Positions 24,963 to 36,689 of a DNA stretch of 64,000 bases are shown in pieces. The DNA lies in the NCBI GenBank assembly GCA_949130495.1, contig OX422218.1:45408823-45472822 (forward strand), written 5' to 3'. Origin of the DNA: Sambucus nigra. Its lineage: Eukaryota > Streptophyta > Magnoliopsida > Dipsacales > Adoxaceae. A program made the translations under genes and the position numbers. The notes below the pieces were generated by a model. That model did no database searches. It was given only the letters and a program-made list of their open reading frames with translations, and was not told where the DNA came from. Positions within the stretch are counted from its first letter, which is position 1. Each line of letters begins with the position of its first letter.

Positions 24963-25942
24963 GTCGGGGAGTGGGGGTAGAGATTGGTGGCTTGGTATTA
25001 CCTGCAGATATGTTAGTGTTAGACATGCATGTTCACGATGTGATCATCGGTATGGATTGGCTCGTAGCATATAGGGCCATGATTGATTGCTTCAGCGGGA
25101 GCATTGTTTTTGCCATTCCGGGGCAAGAGATGTTTGTAGTGGCGATGCCTCGCCCAGAGGGAGGATCGACCGCCCATCTGTATTACATAGAGGAGGATAC
25201 CTCTAAGGAGGTTGTGATTCCTTTAGATTCTATCCCAGTTGTTAGGGAGTACTCAGATGTGTTTCAGGAGATACCAGGCTTACCACCCAGTCGTGAGATA
25301 GACTTTGTTATAGATTTGCTACCGGGTACGAGACCTATAGCACGTGCACCGTACCGTATGGCTCCAGCTGAGATGAGAGAGCTACGGGATCAGATAGAGC
25401 AGCTGTTAGGACAGGGCTTTATTCGCAGGAGTACCTCACCTTGGGGCGCTCCAGTTTTGTTTGTGAAGAAGAGGGATGGTTCACTGAGATTGTGCGTGGA
25501 CTACCGAGACTTGAATAAGGTCACGATATAGAATAAGTATCCGTTGCCTCGAATCGATGACTTATTCGACCAGTTGAGGGGAGCTTCTTTCTTCTCGAAG
25601 ATTGACTTGAGGTCGGGATACCATCAGTTGCGTATCAGGGAGGAGGATGTCTCGAAGACCGCGTTCTTGTCGAGATATGGTTCTTACGAGTTTCGGGTTA
25701 TGCCTTTCGGCTTGACCAACGCTCCAGCAGTGTTTATGGACTTGATGAACAGAGTGTTCAGGGATTTCCTAGACCAGTTTGTCATTGTCTTCATTGATGA
25801 TATTCTGGTTTACTCTCAGACATAGGAGGAGCACGCCGAGCATTTGAGGCAGGTTTTGCAGACACTTCGTCAGAACGAGCTGTATGCAAAATACGAGAAG
25901 TGCGGGTTTTGGCTGAAGGAAGTCCAGTTCTTGGGTCACATT
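24887..25942 (+). pseudogene. pol: Second pol copy, truncated in RT with two stops
   Basis: Collinear with the first 352 codons of the frame at 18825. A TAG replaces the CGG of codon 215 (25529-25531); both changed bases are at a CpG. A second TAG replaces the GAG of codon 313 (25823-25825). The FIDD box is still present. It keeps D in the K-K-R-D-G-S motif where unit 1 has Y, so unit 1's change is the derived state. Sequence identity ends abruptly at 25942 after ttgggtcacatt. Confidence 0.92.
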
Positions 25943-26866
25943 GTGTAGAAATCATTTGAAAAACTACCACATAGGTCGATCAACAACTTCAAGCAGCTCA
26001 CGTAGGCCTTCACTATTCGGTTAATCACTAGTAGTGCCCATCCTAAGAGAATGAATTATGTCCTCACTATGAGGAAAAGGACCTAGGAAACCTAGGGGGA
26101 ATACGTTACGTGATAGTACAAAACTTACAATGAAGTAGAAGATTTCTTCGAATAGGTCATTGTTGCCTCGTTCAAGATCAAGTTGCCCAGTAACTCTATG
26201 TTTCATCAGTCTCTCGCTAAGAAGGAGACAGACGCCATCGACGACCTTATGTCAGGTATAATGAAATATAAAAAGGTGAAAGATCTGGTCACTGGTGTCC
26301 AGAATGACAATGATCACTCGACGATGACCAAAAATGGTGATAAGGAGAATGTCCCCAAGAGAGGAGTCAAAAAGTAGAATAGAGGATTGAAAAATGGAGA
26401 CAAGGCAGATCATGCGATGACTTTCTAGACGATCAATACTATGTTCAAGGAACTAATTTATAAGGTCTTGAGTAAAATCAAGGATCAACATTTCCTCAAA
26501 TGGCCAAAGAAGATAGAGGAGACCCGATAAAAAGGAATAACGCACTCAGGTATGCGTACTATAAATAACTTGGGCATAAAATGTAGAACTGCAAGGCTCT
26601 CAAATCTCATCTAGAAGAATTTGACTAGACCGGCCACTTGAGAGATTATATGGAGTAAAAAGGAGCTAGAGCCATTGTTGACATTGACTAGAACCTAGCC
26701 AATGTGTTAGCAGATGACGAGCAAGGACACGAGTTTACTGTAGTCCACTACACTTTAAGCGTTGACGTCACCCGATAATGTCCTAATCGATGATGTGATA
26801 GGAAATAAGTTTGTGGTCATCCAAGGCGCCTCAAGCCTAAAGTAAATTCAAGGCAAAGTCATTAAG
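25943..26866 (+). pseudogene. gag: Tat-lineage gag, 3' part, degenerate
   Basis: Translates in pieces to the second half of a Tat-type gag: a K-S-F-E-K-L-P...SINNFKQLT segment at the junction, then NSMFHQSLAKKE at about 26190, then near 26545-26640 a zinc-knuckle-like region (Y-A-Y-Y-K..L-G-H-K-M..N-C-K-A-L), where the first cysteine of the usual C-x-x-H-x4-G-H-x4-C form is lost. Many stops. The N-terminal half, leader and 5' LTR are missing: gag is joined directly to the truncated chromovirus RT. Confidence 0.75.
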
Positions 26867-27370
26867 ATGGAGCTAAAGAAAGTCACCACAATGATTGAAG
26901 CGTTCCAAATTGAAACTTCTAAGATCCCAGTAGCTAAGCGTCGATGTCTGAAAAACATAAATTACAACAAGCACATAGTCTTCATGAAGGATAACCTAAT
27001 CGGAGTTAGGATTTCTCATCATGATGCACTAGTGATCACATTCAGAATTGCAAAATGGGATGTGGATAAGTTATTAGTTAATCGAGGAAGCTCCTTGGAG
27101 GTTATGTACCTAGAGTTGTTCAACAAACTTAATCTTAATATGGAGGATTTAAAAGACGCGGTCATCCTTTTGGTCAGCTTCATTGGAAAAATGACTATGC
27201 CACTAGAAAAGGTGGTCCTACATATTCGAATTGGTAATACCTTGAAGTTGATTGAATTCCTAGTTATGGACATTGATTCTCATTACAATTTTATCCTTAA
27301 CTACACGCTACATAAGTTGTCCCCTCTATTTATCACCAAAAGGTATAATGAATCACTGATTAAGGGATAA
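26867..27370 (+). pseudogene. Tat-lineage aspartic protease
   Basis: A 167-codon open stretch typical of Tat/Retand protease: GVRISHHDALVITFRIA, then LLVNRGSSLEVMY, FNKLNL, a VSFIGK region and FLVMDIDSHYNFILNYTLH. The catalytic D of the D-x-G-S-S motif is replaced by N, so it would be inactive. It would normally release gag and pol products. It lies between gag and RT as expected, but frames before and after are broken. Confidence 0.8.
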
Positions 27371-29254
27371 TGGAGATTAGGAGAATCCAGGACAATGCTC
27401 AGTAATACTTTATCTCCACCATCAAGCCCAAATAGGAGATGAAAAAGGAGAAAGAGATCGCCTCTGAGCTAACCAAGGATAAAGCCACGACGTCTAAATA
27501 ACAACTAAAGTATGGCATACCGGGGGTAAAAGAGACAATGGTAGACCCCGCAGATAGGGTGATGGAACCATTGTAAGAGGTAGCATTCAATAATTCACAC
27601 CCGAAGAAGAAATTCATGATCGATAGCTCACTCACCAACCAGAAAAGAGAAGAACTAATTTTTTTACTAAAGGAAAATAAATATGTGTTTGCTTGTAAGC
27701 CTCATGATATTGTTGGGATCAATCTCGAAGTCATGTGCCATCGACTTCACATGGAACTGACGTAACCCTGATCATATAAAAAGTTCACCGAACATCCCTA
27801 AAAAAAGGCAAAGGTTGTGGAAGAGGAAGCAGGGAAACTTCTGGAGGCAAGGATCATTACGGAGGTTCAATTCCCTAAATTTCTATCCAACCAAGTAGTA
27901 GTAAAGAAAATTAATGGAAAGTGAAGAGTATTCATAGACTTCACCAACCTCAACAAAGCTTGTCCCAAAGATAATGTTCCCTTGTCTAAAATCGACCACT
28001 TGTTCAATGCCGCAGTTATCCACAAATGGATGAGTTTTATGGATGCGTACTTAGGGTACCATAAAATTCCTTTTTCATCCTCTATTCAAGACAAGACCTT
28101 GTTCATCATAACTCACCACTCTCGACCTATACAATTATAAAGTCATACCATTTGGTCTCAAAAATACAGGAGCTACGTATCAGCGGGTGGTCACTAAAAT
28201 GTTTAAGGGGCACTTAGGTGACACTATAAGAAGTCTATATAGATAATATGCTTATCAAAATGAAGCATAAAGACAATAAATTGTAGGACTTGGAAAAGAC
28301 TTTTGAGATCCTCAGACACTACATAATGAAGCTAAATGCATCCAAGTGCTCTTTTAGAGTCCAATCTAGGAAGTTCCTTGGGTACTTGGTTAGCCAAAGG
28401 GGGATTGAAGACAACCCTGACCAAATAGTGGAAATAAATAGTGTTTAGCCTCTAAAGACACTTCGCCATATTCAAAGGTTAACAGGAATGTTGACAACTC
28501 TCAATCGTCTCATTTCTAAATCTTTCAAGAAGTTTTGACCATTTTTTTAGCCGTAGAAGAAAGAGAAAGGATTAACCTGGAATAAAGAATGTCCAAAGGC
28601 ACTCAATGAAATTAAAACCTATATGAGCCAACTACCTCTGCTATTGATCCCAAATTTGGGAGATCTAGTTTACTTATATCTCGTGATATTCGATCATGCA
28701 GTTATCTGGAACTTGCTGTGCGAAAAGGAGGGACACTAGGGTCCTATTTACTATGTCAGTAAGATGCTCCTTGACGCTGAGTAAAGCTACCTTCCACTTG
28801 AGAATTTATCCTATTACCTACTTATTTTTTCGTAAAAATTGAAGCATTACTTTGAAGGTCACTCAGTCATACTCATCACCTCTTTCCCACTCAAAGTAGT
28901 CCTCAAATAGCCGACCTGTCTAGACGAATGTTCAAATAGTCGGTGTAACTTGAAAGTTTCGATATCTACTATCAACTAAGGACCGTAATAAAGGGACAAG
29001 TGCTCACAGAATTCATTATCATGTTCACAAGGGAAGAAAGGTCGAGCGATAAAGACTTCACAAACCATCCAATTAGTTAGGAGTTTGACCAATTCAAAAA
29101 GTGGACACTCTACTTAGACATAGCCTCTAATTTAAGAGGTGAATGAGTTGGATTTTTCCTCATTTCTCCTGAAAAGACTATGATCGAATAGAGGATCAGA
29201 CTTAGCTTTGAAGTGTCCAACAATGAAGCTGAATATGAAGTTATCATCGTCGGG
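27371..29254 (+). pseudogene. Tat-lineage RT, RNase H and start of second RNase H, degenerate
   Basis: Broken frames still show the lineage order. RT: NLNKACPKD...SKIDHLFNA (about 27950), SFMDAYLGYHKIPF (28032), PFGLKNTGATYQR (28150) and YIDNMLIKMK where YVDD is expected (about 28240). The first RNase H and connection region run to about 29000 (YYVSKMLLDAE, ITSFPLKVVLK, IKGQVLTEFI). The second, Tat-specific RNase H starts near 29100 (WTLYLDIASN, where D-G-A-S-N is usual; SNNEAEYEVIIVG) and is cut at 29254 by the Athila LTR. It continues at 58011. Numerous stops and shifts. Confidence 0.8.
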
Positions 29255-30734
29255 TGATTAGGAATAAATTCTTCGTATTTAACCCTATAATTTAGTTACT
29301 TTTATTATCAGTTGTGATGTTAATTCGATGATTTTATCACATATTATTACTACTGAATTCTTTCTACAAGTACATTGTGTTTTCTGTATTTCTCTTATAT
29401 TTTACAGGTATTTTATGCACATGAAAGAAACAGAGAAACCGGAATGAAAATCGAAAAGAAAATAAGGAAAATCAAGGTTAAGTCTATAAATATACAGTGG
29501 GAATCTGAATGTGGGACCTAAAGAGAATTCGAAGATATCGAGCTCATAAGTATATTGGAGGAAACGGAAACCCAATCCGAGCTACGGTTAAAGAGATATG
29601 AGATTTAGAAGATGAGAAGAACCAAAGAAAAAATTAAAACCGGTTCGATTCTGAGTTGAATCGGTTTGGGTTTACAAGGATTTTAATGAAAGTATAACCG
29701 GTTCGGTTCCAAAGGGGAACCGATTAGCTTTTTCGTTCTATGAATTTTCCAATTTTAATTCCACTTATTTTGCAGAGTTTGTTTGGTTTAAAACACTTGT
29801 AAAAACGTGATATATATTTCATTCATTATTGTAAGACTAAGTTAGACAACCTTTAACCTAAGTTTGAGAGCTAGAAAGAGGAAAGGAACCTTAGAGCAAG
29901 ATTATCCAAGAAAGTTATAGAATTCTTCATATTTTCATTGGGTGTTCTTCAATAAAAGTAATATATTTATTTTCTTTAAATATTCATCTTAATTCTAGAT
30001 TGTTCTTCTATAAGTTATTGTTTGAATTCATTTATGCATGCTTAAATACAATATCTACATAATCATGACTTCATGCAACGTAGAAACCATGTTAATTCAT
30101 AATCACGCCATGTTCGGCTAAGCTATTAAGGGGTCTGGGTCATGAACCCTACCTAGGTATCACGAATGGATTTAAAAGTGAATGGAATCTAATGAACAAT
30201 TCAAAGGCTTGAAATCTTATCGATACAAATATCGAATTAATTCTGTTTGCCCTAGGTATAAGAAATTTTTAAGGATACGATATGAGTTTCGATAATTTGT
30301 CATTCCCGTTAAATATAATTTTTTTATTTAATATTGTGAGAAGTAAAATCCACATATATCAAATGCTTAGGGAGTATTTGATGCTTCTTTGAATTTAGAA
30401 TTAGGTTTTGAAGGTTTTACATTTTAAGTAATTACCGACGATTCGGAGGAGTGTACTCCAACTCCATTTTCTCACATTAATTAAAATCACATAGTAATTC
30501 TCACATGCGTAATTAATTCACTAGTTTAATTAACTTGCATTAGTTAATAAAAAAATCCCAAATATCATTTTTCATTCTTTTTTTAAGTCAACTAAAAGGT
30601 TATTCGTCTTTCCTACTCATCGTCACATCCTATTCCCTATGTTCGATACCCGAGCTCGGATTATTACTTACGCGATCGGCTTACACTTGAGTTGCAATTC
30701 ACACCCATTAGAGACACATTCTGAGTCGCAAACA
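29255..30734 (+). repeat. Athila 5' LTR
   Basis: Runs from tgattaggaataaattc to cgcaaaca, next to the PBS. It contains a cluster of self-complementary aaccggttcg words at 29638-29728 and gatcgg/tcgata-type phrases further on. About 1480 bp against 1384 bp for the 3' copy, with many differences. Confidence 0.85.
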
Positions 30735-30736
30735 AG

Positions 30737-30757
30737 TTTTGGCATCGTTTCCGGGGA
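30737..30757 (+). other. Athila primer-binding site (Asp-tRNA type)
   Basis: ttttggcatcgtttccgggg starts two bases after the LTR. It is close to the tggcgccgttgccgggga complement typical of Athila (tRNA-Asp), with about three changes. Confidence 0.75.
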
Positions 30758-30897
30758 GTAGGTAGACATTTAGGTTAGGTCAAGTTAATCCAATATTTGA
30801 CTCGAATTCTTAAAAGGTTAAAAAATCATAAAATCAAAATTAAAAAAAAATAGAAAAATAAAAAGACAAAAAAATATTGAATCTCTCAATTCCTCAC

Positions 30898-32364
30898 ATG
30901 CAAAATCCTCAATCTACTCCTACAAGAATTCACGAAAATACTATAGTAGAGTACAAACCCGATATCCCACACACTCCTCGCGTTCCACAGTTTTGGATTC
31001 CACCTCCTACACCGCCTAACTCCACCACGAGTCACACTTTGAATCACACTTTTAGGGCATCGAGTGAGGAGATTGAGTCATTGAGAGAGAGAGCTATGTC
31101 TAACAATGTTAGTTATGGTACGGGTGAGGGTCAGTTACCACACCTCCCTATAAGAGACCTCTTATATCCCGAGCGAACCGTCACTCCGTGATATATTATA
31201 TTCCCATATAATACAGGGCGGTTTCATTTTAAAAATGGCATGATTCAAATTCTTCCTTCATTCCATGGTATGGAGTTGGAAAAACCTTACCTCCACATCT
31301 GAGAGTTCGAGGAGCATGCGAGACCTTCACCGATCAAACATGCACTGTGAATGTCGTTCGCCTCAAACATTTTCCCTTCTCCCTGAAGGATAATGCCAAG
31401 ACTTGGCTATGGTCTTTGGCAACGAACTCGATTGGAAAGTGGGGGACTTGCAAGCGATGTTTCTCTAAAAATTCTTCCTCCCACATCGAACCAACTCCAT
31501 TAAAGCTCAAATTCAAACGTTTAGACAACTCAAAAATGAGCTTTTCAATCGATGTTTGGGGCACTTCAATGAGTTACTTAGTATGTGCCCGCACCACGAT
31601 TTCAAGAAGTGGAGACTCATCTATTTTTTCCATCACGAGCTAATCTTAAGTTCCAAAAAACTAGTTGAAACCATGTGCCCCGGGGATTTTCTTAGGTTAG
31701 ACGTAGACGATGATGAGGCCCACCTAAAGTATGTTGCCGAGACTACTCAAGCATGGGAAACATCCGATCCAAACACCCAAAATCGAGCTTGACAAATGTC
31801 CACATCTCCTTTTGCGTTCGAACTTTATCATTTGGACAAAGAAGTCGAGTTGAAGCTTCAAATCAACCAACTTTCCAAGAGGCTGGAAGACGTAGTCCAA
31901 TTGAGAGGAAGAGAAACAATTGAATCCACTTAAGTAGTTATAAAGGATATGTGTGTGATTTATGAAGCGAGATATAAAAGGAAGGAATGCCCGACAATAC
32001 CCGCCTACAGAGTGATGCTTCAAGATAAAGTGGACACGGTAGGATATTTTAATGGTAATTTGAATGCCCCTTACGAAATTATTATAACCCTTCATGGCGA
32101 AAGCATCCCGATTTTAATTATGGGCAACCACACGTAGTGATGAATCCTAATTCACATGTTGCCCCACCTCTACCATCTCTCCCACATTTCCAAGAAGCTC
32201 CACCTATGCAAGCACCACCTCTTGGGCCTTATATAACCCCACCATGTAGAAATCTCGAGAACACTTTGAACCAATTTATGCAAACTCAATCAGCGATCAA
32301 CGCTCAAAATTCCAAAATTTTTGCCAAATTAAAAGCATCATTATTTAAGTTACCATCATCCTAA
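30898..32364 (+). pseudogene. gag: Athila gag, degenerate
   Basis: First ATG at 30898 begins MQNPQSTPTRIHENTI. The 5' part stays open to 31191. Then, across shifts, the Retrotrans_gag core is clear: FHGMELEKPYLHI (31260), LKHFPFSLKDNAKTWLWSLA (31360), LFNRCLGHFNELLSMCPHHDF (31540-31600), KWRLIYFFHHEL and WETSDPNTQNRA. After stops at about 31790 and 31930, proline-rich sequence (31970-32364) completes it. No zinc knuckle was recognised, which is usual for Athila. It would have formed the particle coat. Confidence 0.8.
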
Positions 32365-33717
32365 AGTGTCCAAGAGAAGGGAAAGTTTCTAGCCCAAGTT
32401 CAAACTAGTGTTAGCTCTACTTTCGACGATAATAAAGAGCAATATCAATCCATGACCACTCTACGTAGTGGGAGAGTTGTTAACTTATCACCTCCCCTAC
32501 ACGATGAGCATACAGAAAAGCAGTTTTTCCTCGGTATGAAATGGGCCAAAGATGCCCCCTTGAATAAGAATGACAACGATGACACTAGTAGGACCAAGGT
32601 TGTAGTGAAACCGCCCACTTCCGTGCCTTTCCCTCCACGATTGGTTCCTCATCCTAAAAGAGCCTCCCATGAAGATGTGTTAGATGTGCTAAACCGATTC
32701 AAGCTTAATTTACCTTTTCTTGAGGTAATCAAGTAGATTCCCGCCTATGAAAAGTTCCTTAAAGACCTATTGACGGTAAAACATAGATTAAAGGTGAAAA
32801 ATAATGTTTTCCTAGCACAAAACGTAAGCTCAATTCTTTTAAGTGACCTCCCACCAAAGTTTAAAGATTCGGGTGCACCGACCATTTTGTGCATCATTAG
32901 AGAGAACCTTATCAAGAGAGCCATATTATATTTAGGGGCGAGTGTTAACATTCTCCCTTACTCCATTTATAGGAAATTAGATTTGGGGACCTCACAAGCC
33001 CACTAAGATCACTCTCTAACTCGCAGACTATATTGTGAAGATACCTCGAGGGATTATTAATGACTTGACAGTCTAAGTGGACACTTTCTACTCCCTGGTA
33101 GATTTTGCCATTTGGGACACGGAGCCCTCCACTCCCTCGAGTAATCATGTTCCCGTAATCCTTGGCCAACCATTCTTAGCTACGGCTAGCGCACTGATTA
33201 ATACTCAAAATGGACAAATGAAACTCACATTCGGGAATATGACTCTTGAGACGAATATCTTCAACATCGTCAAGATAGTGGGCGATGAGGACGAGTTTCA
33301 CATGGTGGATCTTATAAAGTAGGTAGTAAATGAGCACATCGAGGGAAATTTTCGTGGGGATTCGCTAGGAGCGTGCCTTATTTCGAGTAATAAGAGTGAC
33401 GGGACGTACACCTATTTCGAGCGGGAAGTGAGTGAGTTGAGAGCGATTTTAGATGAGAGTGCGAAGGATAAGGATATAAGAGACGTTAGTTAGGTTTCTA
33501 GATTCGAGTAATTACCACCGAGGGAGACGCGCACGATTCCCTCCGATGAGAATTTCACGTCCTCGAATTGAAAAAACTACGCTCAAAAGTAAAATATGCG
33601 TATTTAGGAGAGGATGGGACATTTCCCGGTGTTGTCTCCTCAAGCCTAAATAAGGAGAAAGAGGGTAAGTTATTATCTATTTTAAGGAATCATCGTAGTG
33701 CTTTTGGTTAGAGCATC
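32365..33717 (+). pseudogene. Athila spacer and aspartic protease, degenerate
   Basis: Basic/proline-rich linker (TTLRSGRVVNLSPP, 32452-32736), then protease: FKDSGAPTILCIIRENLIKRA, YLGASVNILPYSIYRKL (about 32925-32985) where D-L-G-A-S is expected, so the catalytic D is changed to Y. The C-terminal half is VPVILGQPFLATASALINTQNG with LTFGNMTLETNIFN (33145-33270). Between 33320 and 33717 an acidic linker decays. Broken by several stops. Confidence 0.8.
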
Positions 33718-35154
33718 ATGGATTTGAAGGGTATAAGTCCCCTGATTTGTACCCATAAAATCCACCTCGAGGAGGACGTGAAGTCTTCGAGGGAGATGCA
33801 AAGAGGTTTGAATACCATGATGAAATATGTTGTGAGGGAGAAAATTTTTAAGTTATTGGATGCGGGCATAATTTACCCCATTTCTAATAGCACGTGGGTG
33901 AGTCCTATTCAAGTTGTCTCGAATAAATCGGGAATGACTGTGGCCGAAAATTCAAAGGGTGAGCTTATTCCACAACGTACCACCACTGGGTGGTGCGTTT
34001 GCATTGACTATCGGAAGCTCAATGCTGGCACTAGGAAAGACCATTTCCCCTTACCATTTATTAACCAAATTCTAGAGAGAGTAGCGGGACACATATTCTA
34101 TATTGCTTTCTTGATGGTTATTCCAGGTGTAAACAAATAGAGGTAGATGTTCTAGATCAAGAGAAGACGATGTTCACATTTCCTTTTGGCACGTTTGCTT
34201 ATAAACGTATACCTTTTGGATTATGTAATGCAACCGCGACCTTTCAAAGGTATATGTTTAGTCTTTTTAGCAATATGGTCGAAAGGGGTCTTGAGGTTTT
34301 TATGGATGAGTTTAGTGTCTTCGGCCCCTCTTTTGACCTTTGCCTTGCTAATGTCGAAAAAGTGCTAACCCATTGTGTGGGAAAAAAACTTGGTACTAAA
34401 TTGGGAGAAGTGTCATTTTATGGTCACCGAAGGAATAGTTCTTGGCCACATAGTTTCATCCAAAGGGATTGAGGTAGATTGAGCGAAAATAGGCGTCATT
34501 GCCAATCGTCCCCCACCTAAGTCACCAAAGGTCGTGTGCTCTTTCTTGAGCCACGCGGATTTCTATCGGAGGTTTATTAAGGACTTTAGTTCCATCTCTA
34601 GTCCCTTAAGTAACCTACTTATTAAAAACTCCCCTTTTGAGTGGAATGGAGTGTTCTAAAGTGCCTTTGAAAAATTTAAAAGCATGCTTATTTTCGCTCC
34701 CATTATGCAAGCTCTAGATTGGTCCCTTTCATTCAAGCTTATGTCTAATGCGAGTGATTATGCTATAGGGGCTATTTTGGGTCAAAGAAAAGATAAGAAG
34801 GCACGCATCATCTACTATGCTAGTTGGACGTTAACCGGACCATAACTTAACTACTCCGCCACGAAAAAAGAATTGATAGTCGTAGTCTTCGCCCTAGACA
34901 AATTCCGCTCTTACCTCATAGGTTCATCCATTACATGCTTCACCGACCATGCGACTCTTAAGTACCTCCATACCAAAAAGGATGTTAAGCAGCGCCTCAT
35001 AGGGTGGATCCTACTCCTACAAGAGTTTATCATCTCCATAAAGGATAATAAAGGAGTAAAAAACATCGTAGCCGACCATTTGTCACGGTTTTTGTTCGAA
35101 GAACCTAGTGATCACGTACCCATAGATCGATACTTTTTGGATGAGCAATTATTT
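33718..35154 (+). pseudogene. Athila reverse transcriptase and RNase H, degenerate
   Basis: RT: KGISPLICTHKIHLEED, DAGIIYPISNSTWVSPIQVV, GWCVCIDYRKLNAGTRKDHFPLP (33985-34060). Then a shift, FGTFAYKRIPFGLCNATATFQRYM (34185-34260) and FMDEFSVFGPSFD, where the second D of the active-site M-D-D is changed to E. RNase H: NASDYAIGAILGQ (34748), [44 protein letters not shown] (35070). The first RNase H aspartate is N (SNASD). All frames are broken in at least four places. Confidence 0.85.
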
Positions 35155-35960
35155 ATCACTTTTTCTCTCTAAATGGGTCGAGGCCATAACTATGAAGACA
35201 AATGACAATAATTTGGTGATAAAATTCTTACAAGAATACATATTTTCTCACTTCGGAGCTCCGAAGTCAATCATTAATGACCACGACACACACATTTGCA
35301 ATAGGCCATTTGAAAAACGCCTGAAAAAGTATGGGGTCGTCCACATGGTTGGGACAACTTAACACCCCCAAACGAATGGGCAAGCCGAACTAGAAAATCC
35401 TGAGATTAAAAAAATTATTGAGAAGACCATCGATCCTAACTAGAATATTGGTCTCTCCATTTAAACGGTGCACTATGGGCTCATCGGCCTGCGTAAAAGA
35501 ACCCCCTCGAGATGTCCCCATTTCGCTTTGTATAGGGTAAGCCTTACCATTTTCCCATGGAACTAGAGCATAGAGCATATTGGGAGATCAAGAAGTTGAA
35601 TTAAAACTTGGATCAAGTCGGTGAATCACGCAAGCTTCAATTGAATGAGTTGGAAGAAATACCCAACGATGTGTATGAGAGCGCTAAAATATCCAAAGAA
35701 ATGATGAAACTTGCACGTGAGCGAATTATCCGTCGAAAGGAGTTTCACCCGGGTTAAAAAGTCCTCCTATACAAATCCCATCTACACTTGTTTCATGGTA
35801 AATTACGTTCACAGTGGACTGACCCGTTTGTTGTGAGAGAGGTGTATATCCATTGATCCATTAAATTAAAAGATCCTAAGGGGGAGATACATTTAAAGTG
35901 AACGAACGATGACTCTTAGAGGCCTATGTTGAGGAAGCCTACACAATTTGGTTGTCGAAC
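35155..35960 (+). pseudogene. Athila integrase with its N-terminal half deleted
   Basis: The polyprotein passes from the end of RNase H (DEQLFITF, 35160) straight into [13 protein letters not shown], which is mid-core of integrase. The H2C2 zinc domain and the first catalytic D are therefore missing. The second D is in INDHDTHICN (35272), and HPQTNGQAELEN (35363-35400) carries the E. The C-terminal part ([14 protein letters not shown], about 35805-35850) is the usual GPF-like module. Stops interrupt the rest. The deletion must remove some hundreds of bases. Confidence 0.8.
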
Positions 35961-36600
35961 CCCGTTTACGGGGTTGAATGAGCTTTGAGGAAAGTTCGTC
36001 GCACCCCCGATGCAGATGGGGGGATTATTATTGTATTAAATTGAGTCACATAGGTTAGGTTAGTATACGTCCATGAGTCACGATTTTGAAAGGATTAGGC
36101 ACACCATTGCACCCCATGAGAGAGTTTTATTTAATTACGAAGAGATTTTGAGGGTCCCGAGGTAAAAGCATAGGTACAAGTGTTGTAGAGATGTCGAGAA
36201 TTTAATCGTGTATGTGCATATGCTCCAAGTAGAGAAAAAGGAAAAAATTAAGGCAGCACCAGATATCCGAACCCATTTGCCCTGGGCATATACCAGGGTC
36301 GAATCGGTTTGCCTTTACAAGGATTTTTAAGGGTACCCGAACTGGTTCGCCCTGTTTCTTTAGAGGGGCGGAACCGGTTCGCTTTTCTGGGAGTGCAAAT
36401 TTTCCATCCATTAATTTCCCACCTATTCACTTCTCCACATTCATTCCCCCTCTTTCCCTTAGAAAATTCCCTCCAAATACACTCCCCCTAACCAAACCTT
36501 CCCCCCTTTTCATTTCCCGCTACATTCTCCCACCATTCCCATTCAATTTTCCCACCACTTTCAATCCACTTTCCTACAAAAAAATCCCCCCATCTTCCAT
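35961..36600 (+). other. Post-pol non-coding block containing an LTR-like segment
   Basis: About 36290-36420 resembles Athila's own LTR around 29660-29780. The order is the same: aatcggttt, then tttacaaggattttta, then gaactggttcg / gaaccggttcg words, then gcttttc...aattttcc and ccacctatt. It is followed by pyrimidine-rich sequence leading to a TATA box. The opposing short frames over 36202-36491 are not genes. Confidence 0.5.
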
Positions 36601-36608
36601 TATAAATA
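36601..36608 (+). promoter_or_regulatory. Candidate internal TATA box before the Athila post-pol ORF
   Basis: tataaata sits 82 bp before the ATG at 36690, followed by a pyrimidine-rich leader (ccacctccattcacctctct). It could drive separate transcription of the post-pol ORF. Sequence-based inference only. Confidence 0.45.
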
Positions 36609-36689
36609 TCCACCTCCATTCACCTCTCTATTCAAAACCTCCATTCTTCTAAAAATCCTTCTCTCCCAGCAATTAATCAATTTTTTGCG

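Larger units (their letters stand above)
16035..25942 (+). mobile_element. Tandem dimer of a gag-less chromodomain Ty3/gypsy element
   Basis: The block 16035-19880 is repeated almost base for base at 22101-25942. The offset is 6066 before the CGAT array and 6062 after it. Each unit is a 3'-truncated LTR fused to the pol gene, with the LTR tail, PBS, gag and the protease active site missing at the same junction. Unit 1 ends with a polypurine tract directly before unit 2's LTR. Unit 2 stops inside RT at 25942, where degenerate Tat gag begins. The pattern fits unequal recombination between the two LTRs of one already deleted element. The element lineage (PR-RT-RH-INT-chromodomain) looks like Tekay/Del. 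Confidence 0.85.

Noticed and set aside
31334..32095. Minus-strand frames of 76 and 123 codons within Athila
   Set aside because: Antisense shadows of the gag core, which is clearly on the plus strand.
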